Source: Rhyacophila brunnea
Lineage: Eukaryota; Arthropoda; Insecta; Trichoptera; Rhyacophilidae
Reading direction: 5' to 3'
DNA: 64,000 nucleotides
Assembly (NCBI GenBank): GCA_022495005.1
Contig: JAGYXB010002030.1
Location: forward strand, 186,001-250,000
Shown here piece by piece: positions 35,046 to 45,376 of the stretch (position 1 is its first letter; each line of letters starts with the position of its first letter). The translations under genes and the position numbers were made by a program. Below the pieces are notes generated by a model. That model saw only the letters and a list, made by a program, of their open reading frames with translations. It was not told where the DNA came from and searched no databases.

Positions 35046-35400
35046 TATGATTCCAAAATTGATAGCAAATGCTTCTCTGGTGCTAGAATATTCAAGGGCT
35101 CCAAGACAATGAAGCGCTAGGAGACGCTTGACTTATTCAAAACGGGCAAATAATACTACAATTCGATATCTATGTTTCTAATGTGTAGGACCTATAAATC
35201 TTTGTATTTATGTTTCGAAGGCATACCTACAACATATTAATGCATGTAATGCGATAGTTTTCAATATTAAAAAATAATTTCTAGTGTATCATTTTTGATT
35301 CACGGCAATGGGAACTGATTGAAAATACTCCACTTGATCCTTGATGGTAGTCTGATTTAGCTCATCGTAGTTTCAAACGATCAATTTACTGGCATGCAAC

Positions 35401-35773
35401 TGAAGCGCCTAGTTTCAAAGGCCCCTAAAATGATTTTAGGTAGTTCTTAGAAAAATGAGAAAAACGATTTTATGTAGTTTTGAGAAAAACGAGAAAAAGA
35501 CATATCTATTAAATCCGGGAACTTTATGTATTTATTTTTTAATTCGTTACATTCTAAGGAGTATTTTGGCTTTCCATTTTAGGGGTATTTGAAAAACACC
35601 CAACCATTTTAGCGGGTTTTGAAATTTACCCTAATTTTTGATCATACATATTAACGGTTTTTGGCGTTTTTTTCATAGTTCAACCTTTGGCCATCATATA
35701 AGTAACAAAAATATCCATCTAACTCAAAAAAATTCAAAAACCGTTTTAGGACCTTTTGAAACTAAGCGCTTCA
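35401..35773. mobile_element. 373-bp TIR MITE (family M3)
   Basis: The ends TGAAGCGCCTAGTTTCAAA and TTTGAAACTAAGCGCTTCA are mirrored (one mismatch over 19) and continue inward as AGG and CCT. The interior repeats AAAACGATTTTA/GAGAAAAACGAG-like words. Non-coding. Confidence 0.85.
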
Positions 35774-35922
35774 ATTACTCATGATTGCCTAATTAAAATC
35801 CATCCAGTCTAAACAAATCCAAACAAACCAAATTCTCAAGGAATCCAGTTGTTTTAGGGCGAATATTTATCGCCACCCACCGAGAAGACGAATGTATTCG
35901 TTGTCCGACTATGACTATGCTG

Positions 35923-36474
35923 CAGTGGCGAAAGGTGGAGGTAGGTTGTTAAGATCCGCAATAAATAGCGCACATTAAACTTTGTCAGTCAAAAGTTTTT
36001 TATTGAACTAAGATTACCACATATGGTCTTGGTTAGTTTTTAAAATTCAATTAAGCCCTGCGAAACCATGCCATAATAATATATAATAGTCAAAAAATAC
36101 TCGTCTATCTATAAAATATTTAAAATTATGCAATTAAATCATACATAACTTTGGATATTTTATAGATAGAATAATATTGTTTATGTATTATAGTTTTAAT
36201 GAATTTAAAAACATGAACCAACGATACGTGAATCTAATAAAATGTATGTTTAATCCAACAAAAACAAATAAGTAAGAATGAAAAAGTCTGCACAATTTTG
36301 TCGTATCGCCCAAAATATACCAAAACTATTATGGTTTGGGCTGGGTTTAAATAATTTTTAAAAACTAACAAACACCATCTGTAAATTGTGGTCTTAGTTC
36401 AATTAAAACAATTACGTATGACTAACGAAGTTTAATGTGCACTATTTATGGCCTATCTCCACCCTTCGCTACTG
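35923..36474. mobile_element. hAT-like MITE family H1, full copy with perfect 8-bp target duplication
   Basis: Starts CAGTGGCGAAAGGTGGAGGT and ends CCACCCTTCGCTACTG. It is flanked on both sides by CTATGCTG (35915-35922 and 36475-36482). An 8-bp duplication with a CAG...CTG terminus is diagnostic of the hAT superfamily and fixes the boundaries for the whole H1 family. Confidence 0.95.
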
Positions 36475-36486
36475 CTATGCTGTGTC

Positions 36487-36890
36487 CTTATCTTCTTCTT
36501 TTTCTTCTTCTTCGGCTATATCTGTCTCTTAGTCGGAACATATGGACACCACGCTGCGCCTCCAAGAATCCCTGTCCCTCGCCAGTTTTCTTGCTTCGTT
36601 CCAGGTCAAACCAGCATTCCGTAGCTCCGCCGTATACACTCTATATATATTGTTAAGCGGCCTTCAAGGACGCCGGAATCCGGTCGGCTTGAAGAACAGG
36701 CAAACGTGGCCGAGCCAGGTGCAACGTCGCCTCTTCACACTCAGCGTAATGTGAGGCTGCTTGATGCGTTCCCTTATCTCCACGTTGCTCCTAAAGTCAT
36801 ACCACCCGCACACCCAGTATCCGTCGCAAACATCTGTTTTCGAAGCTCAGTATACGGTTGCCTTCGCAAGGTGCCATGATTATCTTTATA
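36487..36890 (-). pseudogene. Non-LTR retrotransposon RT tail, second clade
   Basis: Minus strand. At about 36870 downward: EGNRILSFENRCLRRILGV, a hallmark of jockey/RTE-like reverse transcriptase C-termini. A frameshift precedes IRERIKQPHITLSVKRRRCT and WLGHV. Then come PTGFRRP, a stop, and ELRNAGLTWNEARKLARDRD with SWRR in another frame. It ends in a (GAA)n-like tail (plus strand CTTCTTCTTTTTCTTCTTCT at about 36491). The catalytic domain is absent and at least two frameshifts and one stop are present. It differs from the RTEa family by its IRERIKQPHITLSVKRRR block. The 105-codon minus-strand frame at 36774-37091 is a shifted frame over the same region. Confidence 0.85.
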
Positions 36891-37056
36891 GCGGTGTCCT
36901 ATATACGGTATAAAAGTGTCCTTATAATAGCGAAAAATGTCGTCGAAATGTACAACACCTATTTGAAAACAAGATCGCAAAAAAGGAGTCCATTGTAAAT
37001 GTAACATGGCGGTCGGCACGTGTATTGCCCGCCTACCACAACACACAACACGGATC

Positions 37057-37103
37057 CTGCACCGCAATAACCGAACAGGCCTGCACCGCAATAACCGAAC
37101 AGG
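37057..37103 (+). repeat. 24-bp tandem duplication
   Basis: The unit CCTGCACCGCAATAACCGAA plus CAGG is present twice, back to back. A partial third CCGAACAGGCT occurs near 37158. Confidence 0.85.
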
Positions 37104-37599
37104 CTGCGAGAGGAGAGAGAGAGGTGTAATTTATGTAGACACGGAAACAGCGTTGCTTTTCCGAACAGGCTAGCAGGGACGTGAATTCTGGGTGTGTTAT
37201 ACTTACGTACAGACTAGCAATATTACACCGGACAATATAAGATACAGATTAATTAAATGCCAAAGACAATATGGACTAGAATTGTATACGACGTTTATAA
37301 GCTAGTAGCGGATGTCAAAAGATATATATTGGCCAGACTATCGGGGGGATGTTCGATGTTTATATCTTACCACCGATGTTATTTACAGTCGAACTTGGTT
37401 GCTACGAGGAAGATGGGACCTACTGAATTTGTTCGTTATAAGTATTACCTACTCGTTATATCGTTATATAACATTTTTTGCGCCACGTTCTATTTAAGCA
37501 TCGAACATAAAAAATCTAAAAACCATCGTAAAAATCCCCGAAACAAGCATGACATTCATAAACTACAAAAGAAGTTGTTTATTGCAATGAACGCTGGTA

Positions 37600-37890
37600 C
37601 TGACTTGACTGGACTTGATAGGTAGGTAATGGAGTTTTTACCTACTTTATTGTATTGATGTATTATATAAGCTAGAGTTAAGAGTGTTCGTTGTCAGTGT
37701 GTGTTTATCTTTGGTGAGTGTACACGGCGCCTGAAGATGCCGAAAGGCGAAACCCGAGTCGCAAGAAATGACTTAAATGGAGTAGTACAAAACTTAAATC
37801 CATTACAATTTAAATTCAAATTCCACTTAGTACGGTAAGTGGTAAGTACTTACCTTCAGTCGATAGTAGTAATATTAATAATTTAATTTG
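37600..37890 (+). mobile_element. Isolated Penelope-like pseudo-LTR
   Basis: Homologous over its length to the minus strand of 44690-44940: AGGTAGGTAATGGAGTTTTT, GTGTTCGTTGTCAGTGTGTG, TGGTGAGTGTACAC, then GAAGATGCCGAAAGGCGAAA. It then continues as AAATCCATTACAATTTAAAT, like 46484-46560. No RT lies next to it; a 122-codon frame just upstream has no recognised domain. Solo or heavily truncated pseudo-LTRs are common for this class. Confidence 0.75.
37731..37760 (+). ncRNA. Hammerhead-ribozyme-like core, copy 1
   Basis: Order of core elements: CTGAAGA (fits CUGANGA), stem-loop GCCGAAAGGC, GAAA, then a minimal helix III and the cleavage triplet GTC. Deviations: one extra U before helix II, a mismatch in helix III (ACCCGAGT) and a helix I of only about two pairs. 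Hammerhead motifs are known in Penelope pseudo-LTRs, so a decayed ribozyme is plausible; activity is doubtful. Confidence 0.45.
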
Positions 37891-38079
37891 ATTTATCATG
37901 CTTTTGTGTCCGCCTTTTGTGTCCCTAGTATTGGGACCATAACATATTATTTTTTTCTATATTATATTTATATTCATCCCATGTGATTGATCCTGTTGGT
38001 AGACCTAAATATTTTTTTAAAAAAAAGTGGGTAAAGTAATAATGGTCATTATAAAATGTACAAAAAACTGGCATAATAT

Positions 38080-38400
38080 CTTGCCGTGTAATACAGCCAA
38101 TAGACTCGCACCTTTCGGGTTGAAGGGATTTTTCTACCCCAATCCTGACACGGCTATAAATTCAAATTTGCATTTTATTCACGAAACTGCGTACGGCAAG
38201 AGGGATGGGGCGGTTTTTGGGTTTCAGAGACGAGAAAGGGAAATGCGCGGTGAATTTAGGAACATGGCGTGTTAAATTTAAATTTTCCGGTGAAATTAGC
38301 GACAGCACATTAATGGCAATTATAGCAGCACAGAATGTGTTAATACCACTCCACAATTTTATTATATTATTTTGTGGGATAGTCAAATTTTCAGAAACAC
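38080..38400. other. GC-richer unique block, candidate conserved non-coding DNA
   Basis: Contains GATGGGGCGGTTTTTGGG, AAATGCGCGGTGAATTTAGG and TTAATGGCAATTATAGCAGC. Overlapping open frames on both strands (82, 74 and 68 codons) have no recognised domain. This is one of the better candidates for conserved non-coding DNA or an unrecognised exon. Confidence 0.35.
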
Positions 38401-38458
38401 GAATGCTTTGAGCAATATTATTATTGTTTATTTAAAGGTGTACCATCTGCCTTGTTCA

Positions 38459-38824
38459 TTAAGACGGTTTTTCAGTGAAACGGTAAATAATTTTCAACTA
38501 TAGGTGCGACGAAATTTCGGACTGGCTGGCAATCGGAGAGCGAAAGCGAGCGGCGAACACGTAAATTTGTTTTATGATGGCGTCGGGGGAATTAATTCTT
38601 AAATCGTGTAAAGATGACTAAAAAACGTTACCTACACATTTACTTGAAAAAGAAAACATGTCAATGAATATATTAGTAATATAACAATAAACATAACATT
38701 AAATGGACGCATGTTGACTTTTTATAACAAATTATGTTTTGTTCTGCACGCGTCATTTGTACAATCTTGGCGTCGCGTAGTCACGATCGTTTTAGACCAT
38801 GCCTCAGCTGAAGTATAGCCTTAA
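38459..38824 (-). mobile_element. TTAA-flanked MITE family T1, copy d
   Basis: TTAA at 38459-38462 and 38821-38824. On the minus strand it starts TTAAGGCTATACTTCAGC, then GAGGCATGGTCTAAAACGAT. Opposite orientation to the other three copies. Close in sequence to copy c (shared GTCAACAT and GACTGGC words on the minus strand). Confidence 0.9.
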
Positions 38825-38954
38825 TTATCTAAAAAAAAATAGAACAAGCATTTAGAAAACTCCAATCGCCTATGGCCTTTATTAATTAATGTCCATGAGT
38901 AATCTATAAGTGAAGGTTTCAGTTCACAGAACATATTGAAAAATAGTATTCGGA

Positions 38955-39135
38955 TAGGCTATACCCCAATACACTACAATTTTACGCAAGGTTTTGAATG
39001 TGTGACTGTCCTGCGAAAATGAACCACACAATATAGACGTGCAATAGTGTGTGTTGCAACTTCAAATACACCAATATTGAATGAGCGTCAGTACACCGAG
39101 AGCAGTTGTCAGAACGAAGTACAAGCGTGTTCTTC
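38955..39135 (+). repeat. Dispersed repeat R4, copy 2
   Basis: Same-orientation homologue of 23765-23895, sharing the exact GTCAGTACACCGAGAGCAGT block and CGAAAATGAACCACA. It contains an extra segment with ACTTCAAATACACCAATATT. 39135-39880 beyond it holds nothing recognised. Confidence 0.75.
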
Positions 39136-40564
39136 CTCTAAATCGGTTACCTGTCGGTGTATTATTTCTGAGTTTCCTGTTTCAGATCGATAGGATTATT
39201 AACAAAACATTGTGTGAAGCCTCATGTTTGGAGAACCGAACCGCCCCCAATTTTTAATCGGTATCATCACCGCATTGGTTGGCCGAATTTAAAGTTATAA
39301 AGCTAACTTTTTATATTACAGAGTGCATAACAAATAATATTATTATATCAGGCTAACAGAACATAGCCAAGATAAAATTTATGTGTACTTAGGTCTTACA
39401 TGTCTGTGGTACGGTATGGCAATTTGACGAAAGTTGTTTACAATGCGCATTCTCTTATGCAGTATCATTTTTGTTTGTTTGTCAAATATGTAGCTACTAT
39501 GAAAGAACAGACTATGTTTTGCCATATTTCGCTCAAACCCCAGGGGACAGAGACGACGCGTCGCATGCATAGAATTGCTTTCCAATATTGATTCGTTCCC
39601 AACTCATCTCTTGTGCTCCTAATACTTTTGTTTGACAATTTCAAGTGTATCGTGTCAATAAAATGCATATACAATCGTTCTTCAATGCTGGATAGAGGAC
39701 TTCAGCATACGCCATTGTTGCCAACGCAGAAAATATTGACAATTATTTACTAGAAAAAAATTATGAATCGTGATAGAATGTTTTAAATCTTTATAAAGGG
39801 TTATCAAATTAATATCTACTATATTTTTAAAACGTCATTATTAACAAAATTTACACTTGTATTCAGTATTGTTTGGCAAATCATCATGGAAAGACACAGA
39901 GTTGTACAGAGTGTATTAATTCTTAAATCTATAACAATAAAATAATAATGAATCTATTCGATCTATGTTTCGGGCATCACGTGAAATTTATGGACAAAAT
40001 AATCAACCTACAGAGCTTACTATTCGTAATTCAATAGGAAAATTCGAGTCAAATGGTACCTAATGTTAATAATCCAACCCGTCAAAAATGTAAACGTACT
40101 GCTGAAAATATCGATGTTGTCAATCAAAGTGTAGGTGAAATTCAGAACAATCAATTACACGTCATTCTTGAGAATTTGGACTTTCTTATGGCATTACATG
40201 GAAGATTCTTCATAAAAATTTGCATTTGAAGGCGTAGGTATAAAATACAGGTAAAGCAAAAACTAAAACCGAATGACCATTGAGTGCGTCAAATTGGTCT
40301 TTAGAGCAACTTGAAACAGACCCATTATTTCATGAAAAAATCATCTTCATTGTTGAAGCTCGTTTTTGTAAATAAGCACAATTGTCGCATTTGAAGTATT
40401 GAAACCCCGCTTGCTATTCTTGAAACAATGGTCTGGAGATGTAAATGGACCGTTTTTTTTAAAACGAAAATGGCAGTGGAGCTGTTTTCGTCAGTGAAGA
40501 ACGCTACAGACACATGATTAGGATTTTTTCTGGCATGAATTAGATGATTTTGATCTGGACGATA

Positions 40565-41751
40565 TCGTCGGTGTTTTGTAAAAAGGGCAAATCAACCATT
40601 ATGGCGAAATCGAGTTTTTAATGAAAATACAATATGTACCCCACTAGCTTTGTTGTGTAAAAACGGCGAATTTTTATCTCCACAGGAAAGTACTTAAAAA
40701 CGATAATCGACTAAAATTTAATTAATTAAAATTACGAAATAAAAAGCAAATGTGACATATTAGGCCTTTTAAAATTTTATATAATAATACCTATTATAAT
40801 GACAGTATTCTTTCTAAGCTTTATTATAAACTTGTTAGATATTTATAATCATCTACAGCAGAGGGGGGCAAACTTTTTGGATGGAGGGCCAAATTCAAGA
40901 TATCAAAATGAGCGGCGGGCCGCAAGTAAAATACCATTTTTAGATATACACTATTTATTATCACGAAAAATAAACATTACAAAAAAATTAATGAGAAGAA
41001 TGAAACTGTTGTACATTTTTTAACATTTTTTTTTAAATTCAGGTGTTATTTTGTAGTTGATATTCTCAAAACTGCTTGTAAATGGGCATCGGAGATATTT
41101 GATCGTAAAGAATTTTTATTGAGGTTCATGATCGAAAATGTTTGTTCACATATTATATAGGTTTTTCCAAAAATAACGAACATTTTTCTTTCATAATCTT
41201 TAAGTTGGTCGAATTTTTCTCAATTAAGGGCATTGTAATCTTTGTAGATTTCTTCACGACGATGCAATTCTCTTAAATCAGTGTCACACTGCAGATCAGT
41301 AATCTCAAGTTGTAGCTCTGTCGGTACACTATCAACGTCTATTGAAAATGGATCGCGTACTATTTATTGCTAAACTTGTCTCAATTTTTCGGATGTCGCC
41401 AAATCGTTGTGAAAAATCGTCATTCAGGGCTTTAATAATTTTACCATATTCTTCAAATTTATATTCTGGTATATTTATAAGTGGTCCACGTTGTTATTCG
41501 ATATTTGTCGAAGAAATAACTTGAGTTTTAATTGAAATCCATTCAAACTTTTTACCATATCATGGGCATATATTTTTTTTCATACAACGCGGAGTTAAAA
41601 GTATTTAAATGTGTCACGATGTTCAACGTAGAAAATAGTGGTTACATAGTGTGAGATGAGACGCAAGGAAGACGTACTGAGATAATACATTTACGAAACA
41701 ACAAATTCTTCAAATTTTGGTTGATTCGCCCTTTTTATAAAACACCGACGA
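40565..41751. mobile_element. TIR element inserted at TA inside the mariner pseudogene
   Basis: The ends TCGTCGGTGTTTTGTAAAAA and (other strand) TCGTCGGTGTTTTATAAAAA extend to about 34 bases with two mismatches. TA is duplicated on each side (40563-40564 and 41752-41753). Removal of one TA plus the insert restores the transposase codons for D-D-M-W, so the target was coding DNA of the older element. Apart from the nested hAT remnant the interior is AT-rich without a gene. Confidence 0.88.
40859..41600 (-). pseudogene. hAT transposase remnant (GTF2IRD2/ZBED type), C-terminal half
   Basis: Minus strand. From about 41590: KSLNGFQLKLKLFLRQ, then PLINIPEYKFEEYGKIIKAL. One frameshift near 41345 is followed by DPFSIDVDSVPTELQLEITD, LQCDTDLREL, a stop within a FYxxL-like segment, and KTYIICEQTFSIMNLNKNSL through VLRISTTK to a stop at 41046. 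CE.TFS.MK..K...R..L.D..L...LRI is the conserved hAT C-terminal dimerisation domain of the GTF2IRD2-like family. The 3' terminus is CAGAGGGGGGCAAAC on the plus strand at 40859 followed by GGGCC words, as in that family. The N-terminal half, including the BED finger and the first catalytic residues, is missing. Confidence 0.85.
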
Positions 41752-41984
41752 TATGTGGTTTCAACAAGATGGTGCAATACAGCACAATCAACTTATTGAG
41801 AGAAAAGTTCAGTATTACTTGATAACCATCTACAGTGAATTTCATATTAATATAATAATTGATAGCTAATTTCTATTGAGCATTAAATATTATCATTTTT
41901 AATTCATAATAATAAGTAAAGCTATCAAAGAGAGGATTACTCATGATTTTGAAAGCGTTTCTTGTGCCTAATGGTAAAACAAAT

Positions 41985-42240
41985 TAACGCCGAGCCCGGC
42001 ATTCGTAACAACATGGCTTCTGTGTACACAGCGCAAAAAACAACAGACGGAAAGCAATTAGGATTTAATACAAGAGTATTTTAAAACAAAAGACGCGGAG
42101 GTATCTTTGCTTTCTCCACCGCAGACCCGACCAACTAAAACAAGAACTCGGCTCTTAAACGCAATCTGATGAAACAATGGCCGCTTTTTACTTCCGTTTA
42201 TCGTTTTCCGATAACCGCCCGTCGACGCCAGAGAATGGTA
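41985..42240. other. GC-richer unique block, candidate regulatory DNA
   Basis: Contains GCCGAGCCCGGCATTCGTAA, CCGCAGACCCGACCAACTAA and GATAACCGCCCGTCGACGCC. No frame, no repeats. Composition suggests conserved non-coding sequence. 42240-42470 holds nothing recognised. Confidence 0.3.
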
Positions 42241-42469
42241 GAAATTTAATAATACAAATTATACTATTAAGCCTGTAACTCCCGGCTCAGCCATGCTGGC
42301 AACATTTAAACAATTCTTTATTTTTTTTCTTGAATTTGTGGCTTTCGGGAAAATATATTTAATCGAGTAACAGGCGAACAGACATGAGGGAGGGAGCATA
42401 CAGGCTATGGAATGGGGCCGCACACAAACATCACACAGGTCATAGAGATTGCTGCGACAATGTTAATAG

Positions 42470-43011
42470 TGTTAAGATCCGCCATAAATAGTGCACACTA
42501 AACGTTGACAGTCATACTTATTTGTATCCATTTAACTAAAAATACAATTTGCAGATGGTGCTGGTTAGTTTTTAAAATTCAGTTAAACCCTGCCTAACCA
42601 AACTATATTAGAATATGTATGCTATGAGCGATCCGACAAACACTTTTTCAGTCATTCTTATTTGTTTCATTGAATTAAGAATACAAATTGCAAATGGTGT
42701 TAGGTTTTTTTTTAATTCATAAGCCCTCGCTGCCTTAACCAAACCATAATCGTTAAAATATTATTATATCTACAAAATATCTAAAATTATATATGGGTTA
42801 ATGGCATAACTATTTTATAGATAAACGAATATTTTTTTACTATTATCTACTATGGCTTGGATTAGGCAAAGTTTAATTGAATTTTAAAAAATAACAAACA
42901 CTAATATTATTGTAGTCACAGTGTAATAAAAAGAAATACATTTGACTGGCAAAGTTTATTGTGCACTATTTATGTCGGATCTTAACAGCCGACCTCCACC
43001 CTTCCCCACTG
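42470..43011. mobile_element. hAT-like MITE family H1, left end lost
   Basis: Begins at GTTAAGATCCGCCATAAATA without the terminal 22 bases. The right end CCTCCACCCTTCCCCACTG is present. Interior blocks are in standard order. Confidence 0.85.
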
Positions 43012-43199
43012 ATAAACGGTAAAACAATTAAACCTGTGAACCACTATAAACGTCTAGGAACACGGGACAATGAGAAATGGGACCCGTGTCAAAAAATAAA
43101 AACAAGAACTATTGTTGCTTTTTTTCAAAATGAGACGCCTCCTTAGCGATTGAGATCTTAACTCTAATCTGAGACAGCGTATTGTTCGCTGTTATAAAT

Positions 43200-43450
43200 T
43201 CTCGCAATCCGTTTCTATGGTATGGATATATTGGACACTAATCAGTAGATGCCATGGAGAGTTGAGGCTTTCGAGTGGCTGTAAAGACGTATTCTCAAAA
43301 TTCCTTGGACTGGCCCAGTGTATTCAATTGAATGGGAAAGAACACAAGTATACCATTTCCCAACGAAACAAAAAAAGAAAAGATCCATTGCAAACGTATA
43401 ATATGACGTCGCCACATTTCATGGCTTAATAAGGACCTCCGTGATTCGTA
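43200..43450 (+). pseudogene. Highly decayed non-LTR RT tail related to 4361-4712
   Basis: In shifting frames the sequence reads EAFEWL..., a W...W block (NSLDWPSVFN), SIPFPNE, then RRRHISWLNKDLRDS. These line up in order with the FEMWLYRRILKTPWTDRV and ISWLKNLRDW blocks of the 4361 copy, with an internal deletion of about 70 bases. Too eroded to place in a named clade. Open frames in the region are chance products of the decay. Confidence 0.6.
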
Positions 43451-43704
43451 TGATAAGAAGGAGTATCATCATTAAATATTATTGGAAACGTCAGACATAC
43501 CAATTAATAATAATCTACAGAATGAGGAATACCTCGAAAATATTGACATGAATCTTGATCCTGTAGCTTAATTGCCTTAATTAGTTAAGCTTTCGCCCAG
43601 GAAACAACGTCTACTGGTATAAAGCATATACCTAGTAGGCACGTACCGTTATCAAAAAAGTAACAAACTCAATATTTATGACGAAAACTAGACTGTTGCT
43701 TAAT

Positions 43705-44000
43705 ATTTTGCATTGAAATAAGACTACAATTTACAGGTGCTGATGGTTAATTTTTTAAAATTCAATTAAACGCTCATCATACATAACTTTGACTGCTTTA
43801 TAGATAGAATAATATTTTTTATATATCTATTATAATTTGGTTTAGGCAGGGCGTAATGAGTTTAAATAAAAAAATTCCAACAATATATCATGTAATATGT
43901 ATTCTTAATCAAACGGAAACAAATAATTATTAAAGAAAATGTGTGCACAATTTTGTCGTATAGTTCCACAACTATTATGGTTCGGTTTAGCCTTTAGGCA
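43705..44000. mobile_element. hAT-like MITE family H1, internal fragment
   Basis: CATTGAAATAAGACTACAAT, TTTTTTAAAATTCAATTAAA, ATACATAACTTTG and TTTATAGATAGAATAATATT match H1 interiors. Both termini are absent. 44000-44690 beyond it has no recognised gene; a GC-richer segment lies at 44360-44560. Confidence 0.75.
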
Positions 44001-44689
44001 TTAATCCGTCAATTGTCATATTATTTTGCAATTCACTCTATCACCCATTGGGCGACGGGATATAAACTACACATAATAATAATCCATGTTGATATCACGT
44101 GAAAATTAAATGAATAATTGTTATATTATAAAGTAAAACAAAAACCACATATGTACGCCTGGATATATTTTGATACGGTCACGCATCAAAACTTGATAGC
44201 TATAGTCTAAGCTTGATAGTTTGTTTTAAGCGAGTGTACGAGTAAGTAATTACGTACGATAATGATCGCTATGATGCACCAAATTGCGTTGTAATTGCTT
44301 AGTTGATGTTGCATGCAATCTCTATGTGCGATCAACCTTACACATTATGTACATACTCGCATAGGTTTCCCGGGGTTCGGTTAACTGAACGGGGAGGGTT
44401 GGGAAGTTATTCACTATAGAGAGGGTTAGGAGGGTGTCTACTCCACAGTGTCTACATAACCTCCCAGGGGATGAATCTGATCGTTCAACCTAGAAGTTGT
44501 CGCGCTGGTCGTGTGCCAGGAGACTAAAGAACCGACTGCGGCGCTTAAAGTCGTTAAATAAATTTGAAAACATTTAACAACGCATTTTACTATCAGTTGA
44601 TTCAATTTAAGTGGTTTTTTAATATGCGTAATAAAACTATGCCCATAGACCCATAACACAAGTCAATAATTATTATTGTACTGAACAAT

Positions 44690-44940
44690 AAGATAATTAG
44701 ACTTAAATTCTAATGGATTCAAGCTCTGTACTATTCCATTTAAGTCGTTTTTAGCGACCCGGGTTTCGCCTTTCGGCATCTTCAGGCGTCGTGTACACTC
44801 ACCAAAGGCAAACACACACTGACAACGAACACCCTTAACTCTACCTTATATAGTAAAACAATACAATAAAGTAGGTAAAAACTCCATTACCTACCTATTT
44901 AGTCAGAAATTACAACAAAAAGTACAATAAACAAATTATG
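44690..44940 (-). mobile_element. Penelope-like pseudo-LTR, downstream of the element's coding region
   Basis: Minus strand, homologous to 37600-37890. It follows the coding strand of the Penelope element (45377-46472), separated by about 440 AT-rich bases. Its distal end (minus strand CAGAGCTTGAATCCATTAGA) is the same sequence found in the opposite orientation at 46484-46515 on the other side of the element. Confidence 0.8.
44756..44785 (-). ncRNA. Hammerhead-ribozyme-like core, copy 2
   Basis: Minus strand: CTGAAGA, GCCGAAAGGC, GAAA, then ACCCGGGT, which closes as three A-U/C-G/C-G pairs with a CG loop, followed by the cleavage-type GTC (written as ...GGGTC). Better conserved than the copy at 37731. 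The same extra U precedes helix II. Helix I is weak (GC/GC). Confidence 0.5.
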
Positions 44941-45376
44941 AATAGCTGAAGTGTCAGTAAAAAACCAATTAGTAAAAACCCTATCTTATTAATAACAATA
45001 CACTGGACAGCATAATATTATTATTATAAATCGTCAAACCTAATAATAGGTCAAAATTCTTTATAACAATAAAAAATACTACACTCAAGAGGTGTAAATC
45101 GTCAATTCTAAGTAAAATAATTAATCGAGTTAACTAATGAGATGTCTATAATAATACTACTTACAAGGTACCTACTTTTATTTTTATAACATTATTTTTT
45201 AACAAAAACAAAATTATACATATAAACTCGCTTAATATAATATAATATATAACTCACCTTATGCATACCTAAATCCTCATCCCTAGACTCTCATACAAAT
45301 ATATATAATCTCATACAAACATATATAAATTGTGTGTCAATACAATTGACCATAATATAGTCTCATATGTAAAACA

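Larger units (their letters stand above)
39886..41840 (+). pseudogene. Mariner-like transposase pseudogene, split by an insertion
   Basis: This is a decayed DDE/D-type transposase of the Tc1/mariner superfamily. An ATG at 39886 starts MERHRVVQSVLILKS. About 39940-40065 reads NNESIRSMFRASREIYG and, after a one-base shift, GQNNQPTELTIRNSIGKFES, matching the N-terminal helix-turn-helix of an insect family with FRALREFYG...TIRN...KFE. Later frames give KIIFIVEAR (first catalytic region, eroded), NKHNCRI and RYRHMIRIFFWHELDDFDLD up to about 40563. The coding sequence resumes at 41754 with MWFQQDGAIQHNQLIERKVQ. The catalytic-region QQDGA is therefore present but displaced by 1.19 kb. Multiple stops and frameshifts exclude function. 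The 3' end fades after about 41840. Element termini were not identified. Confidence 0.85.

Noticed and set aside
36774..37091. 105-codon minus-strand frame
   Set aside because: Shifted frame over the decayed retrotransposon tail plus flank; no domain of its own.
37257..37625. 122-codon plus-strand frame next to the isolated pseudo-LTR
   Set aside because: I looked for Penelope RT or GIY-YIG motifs and found none; composition is like the flanks.
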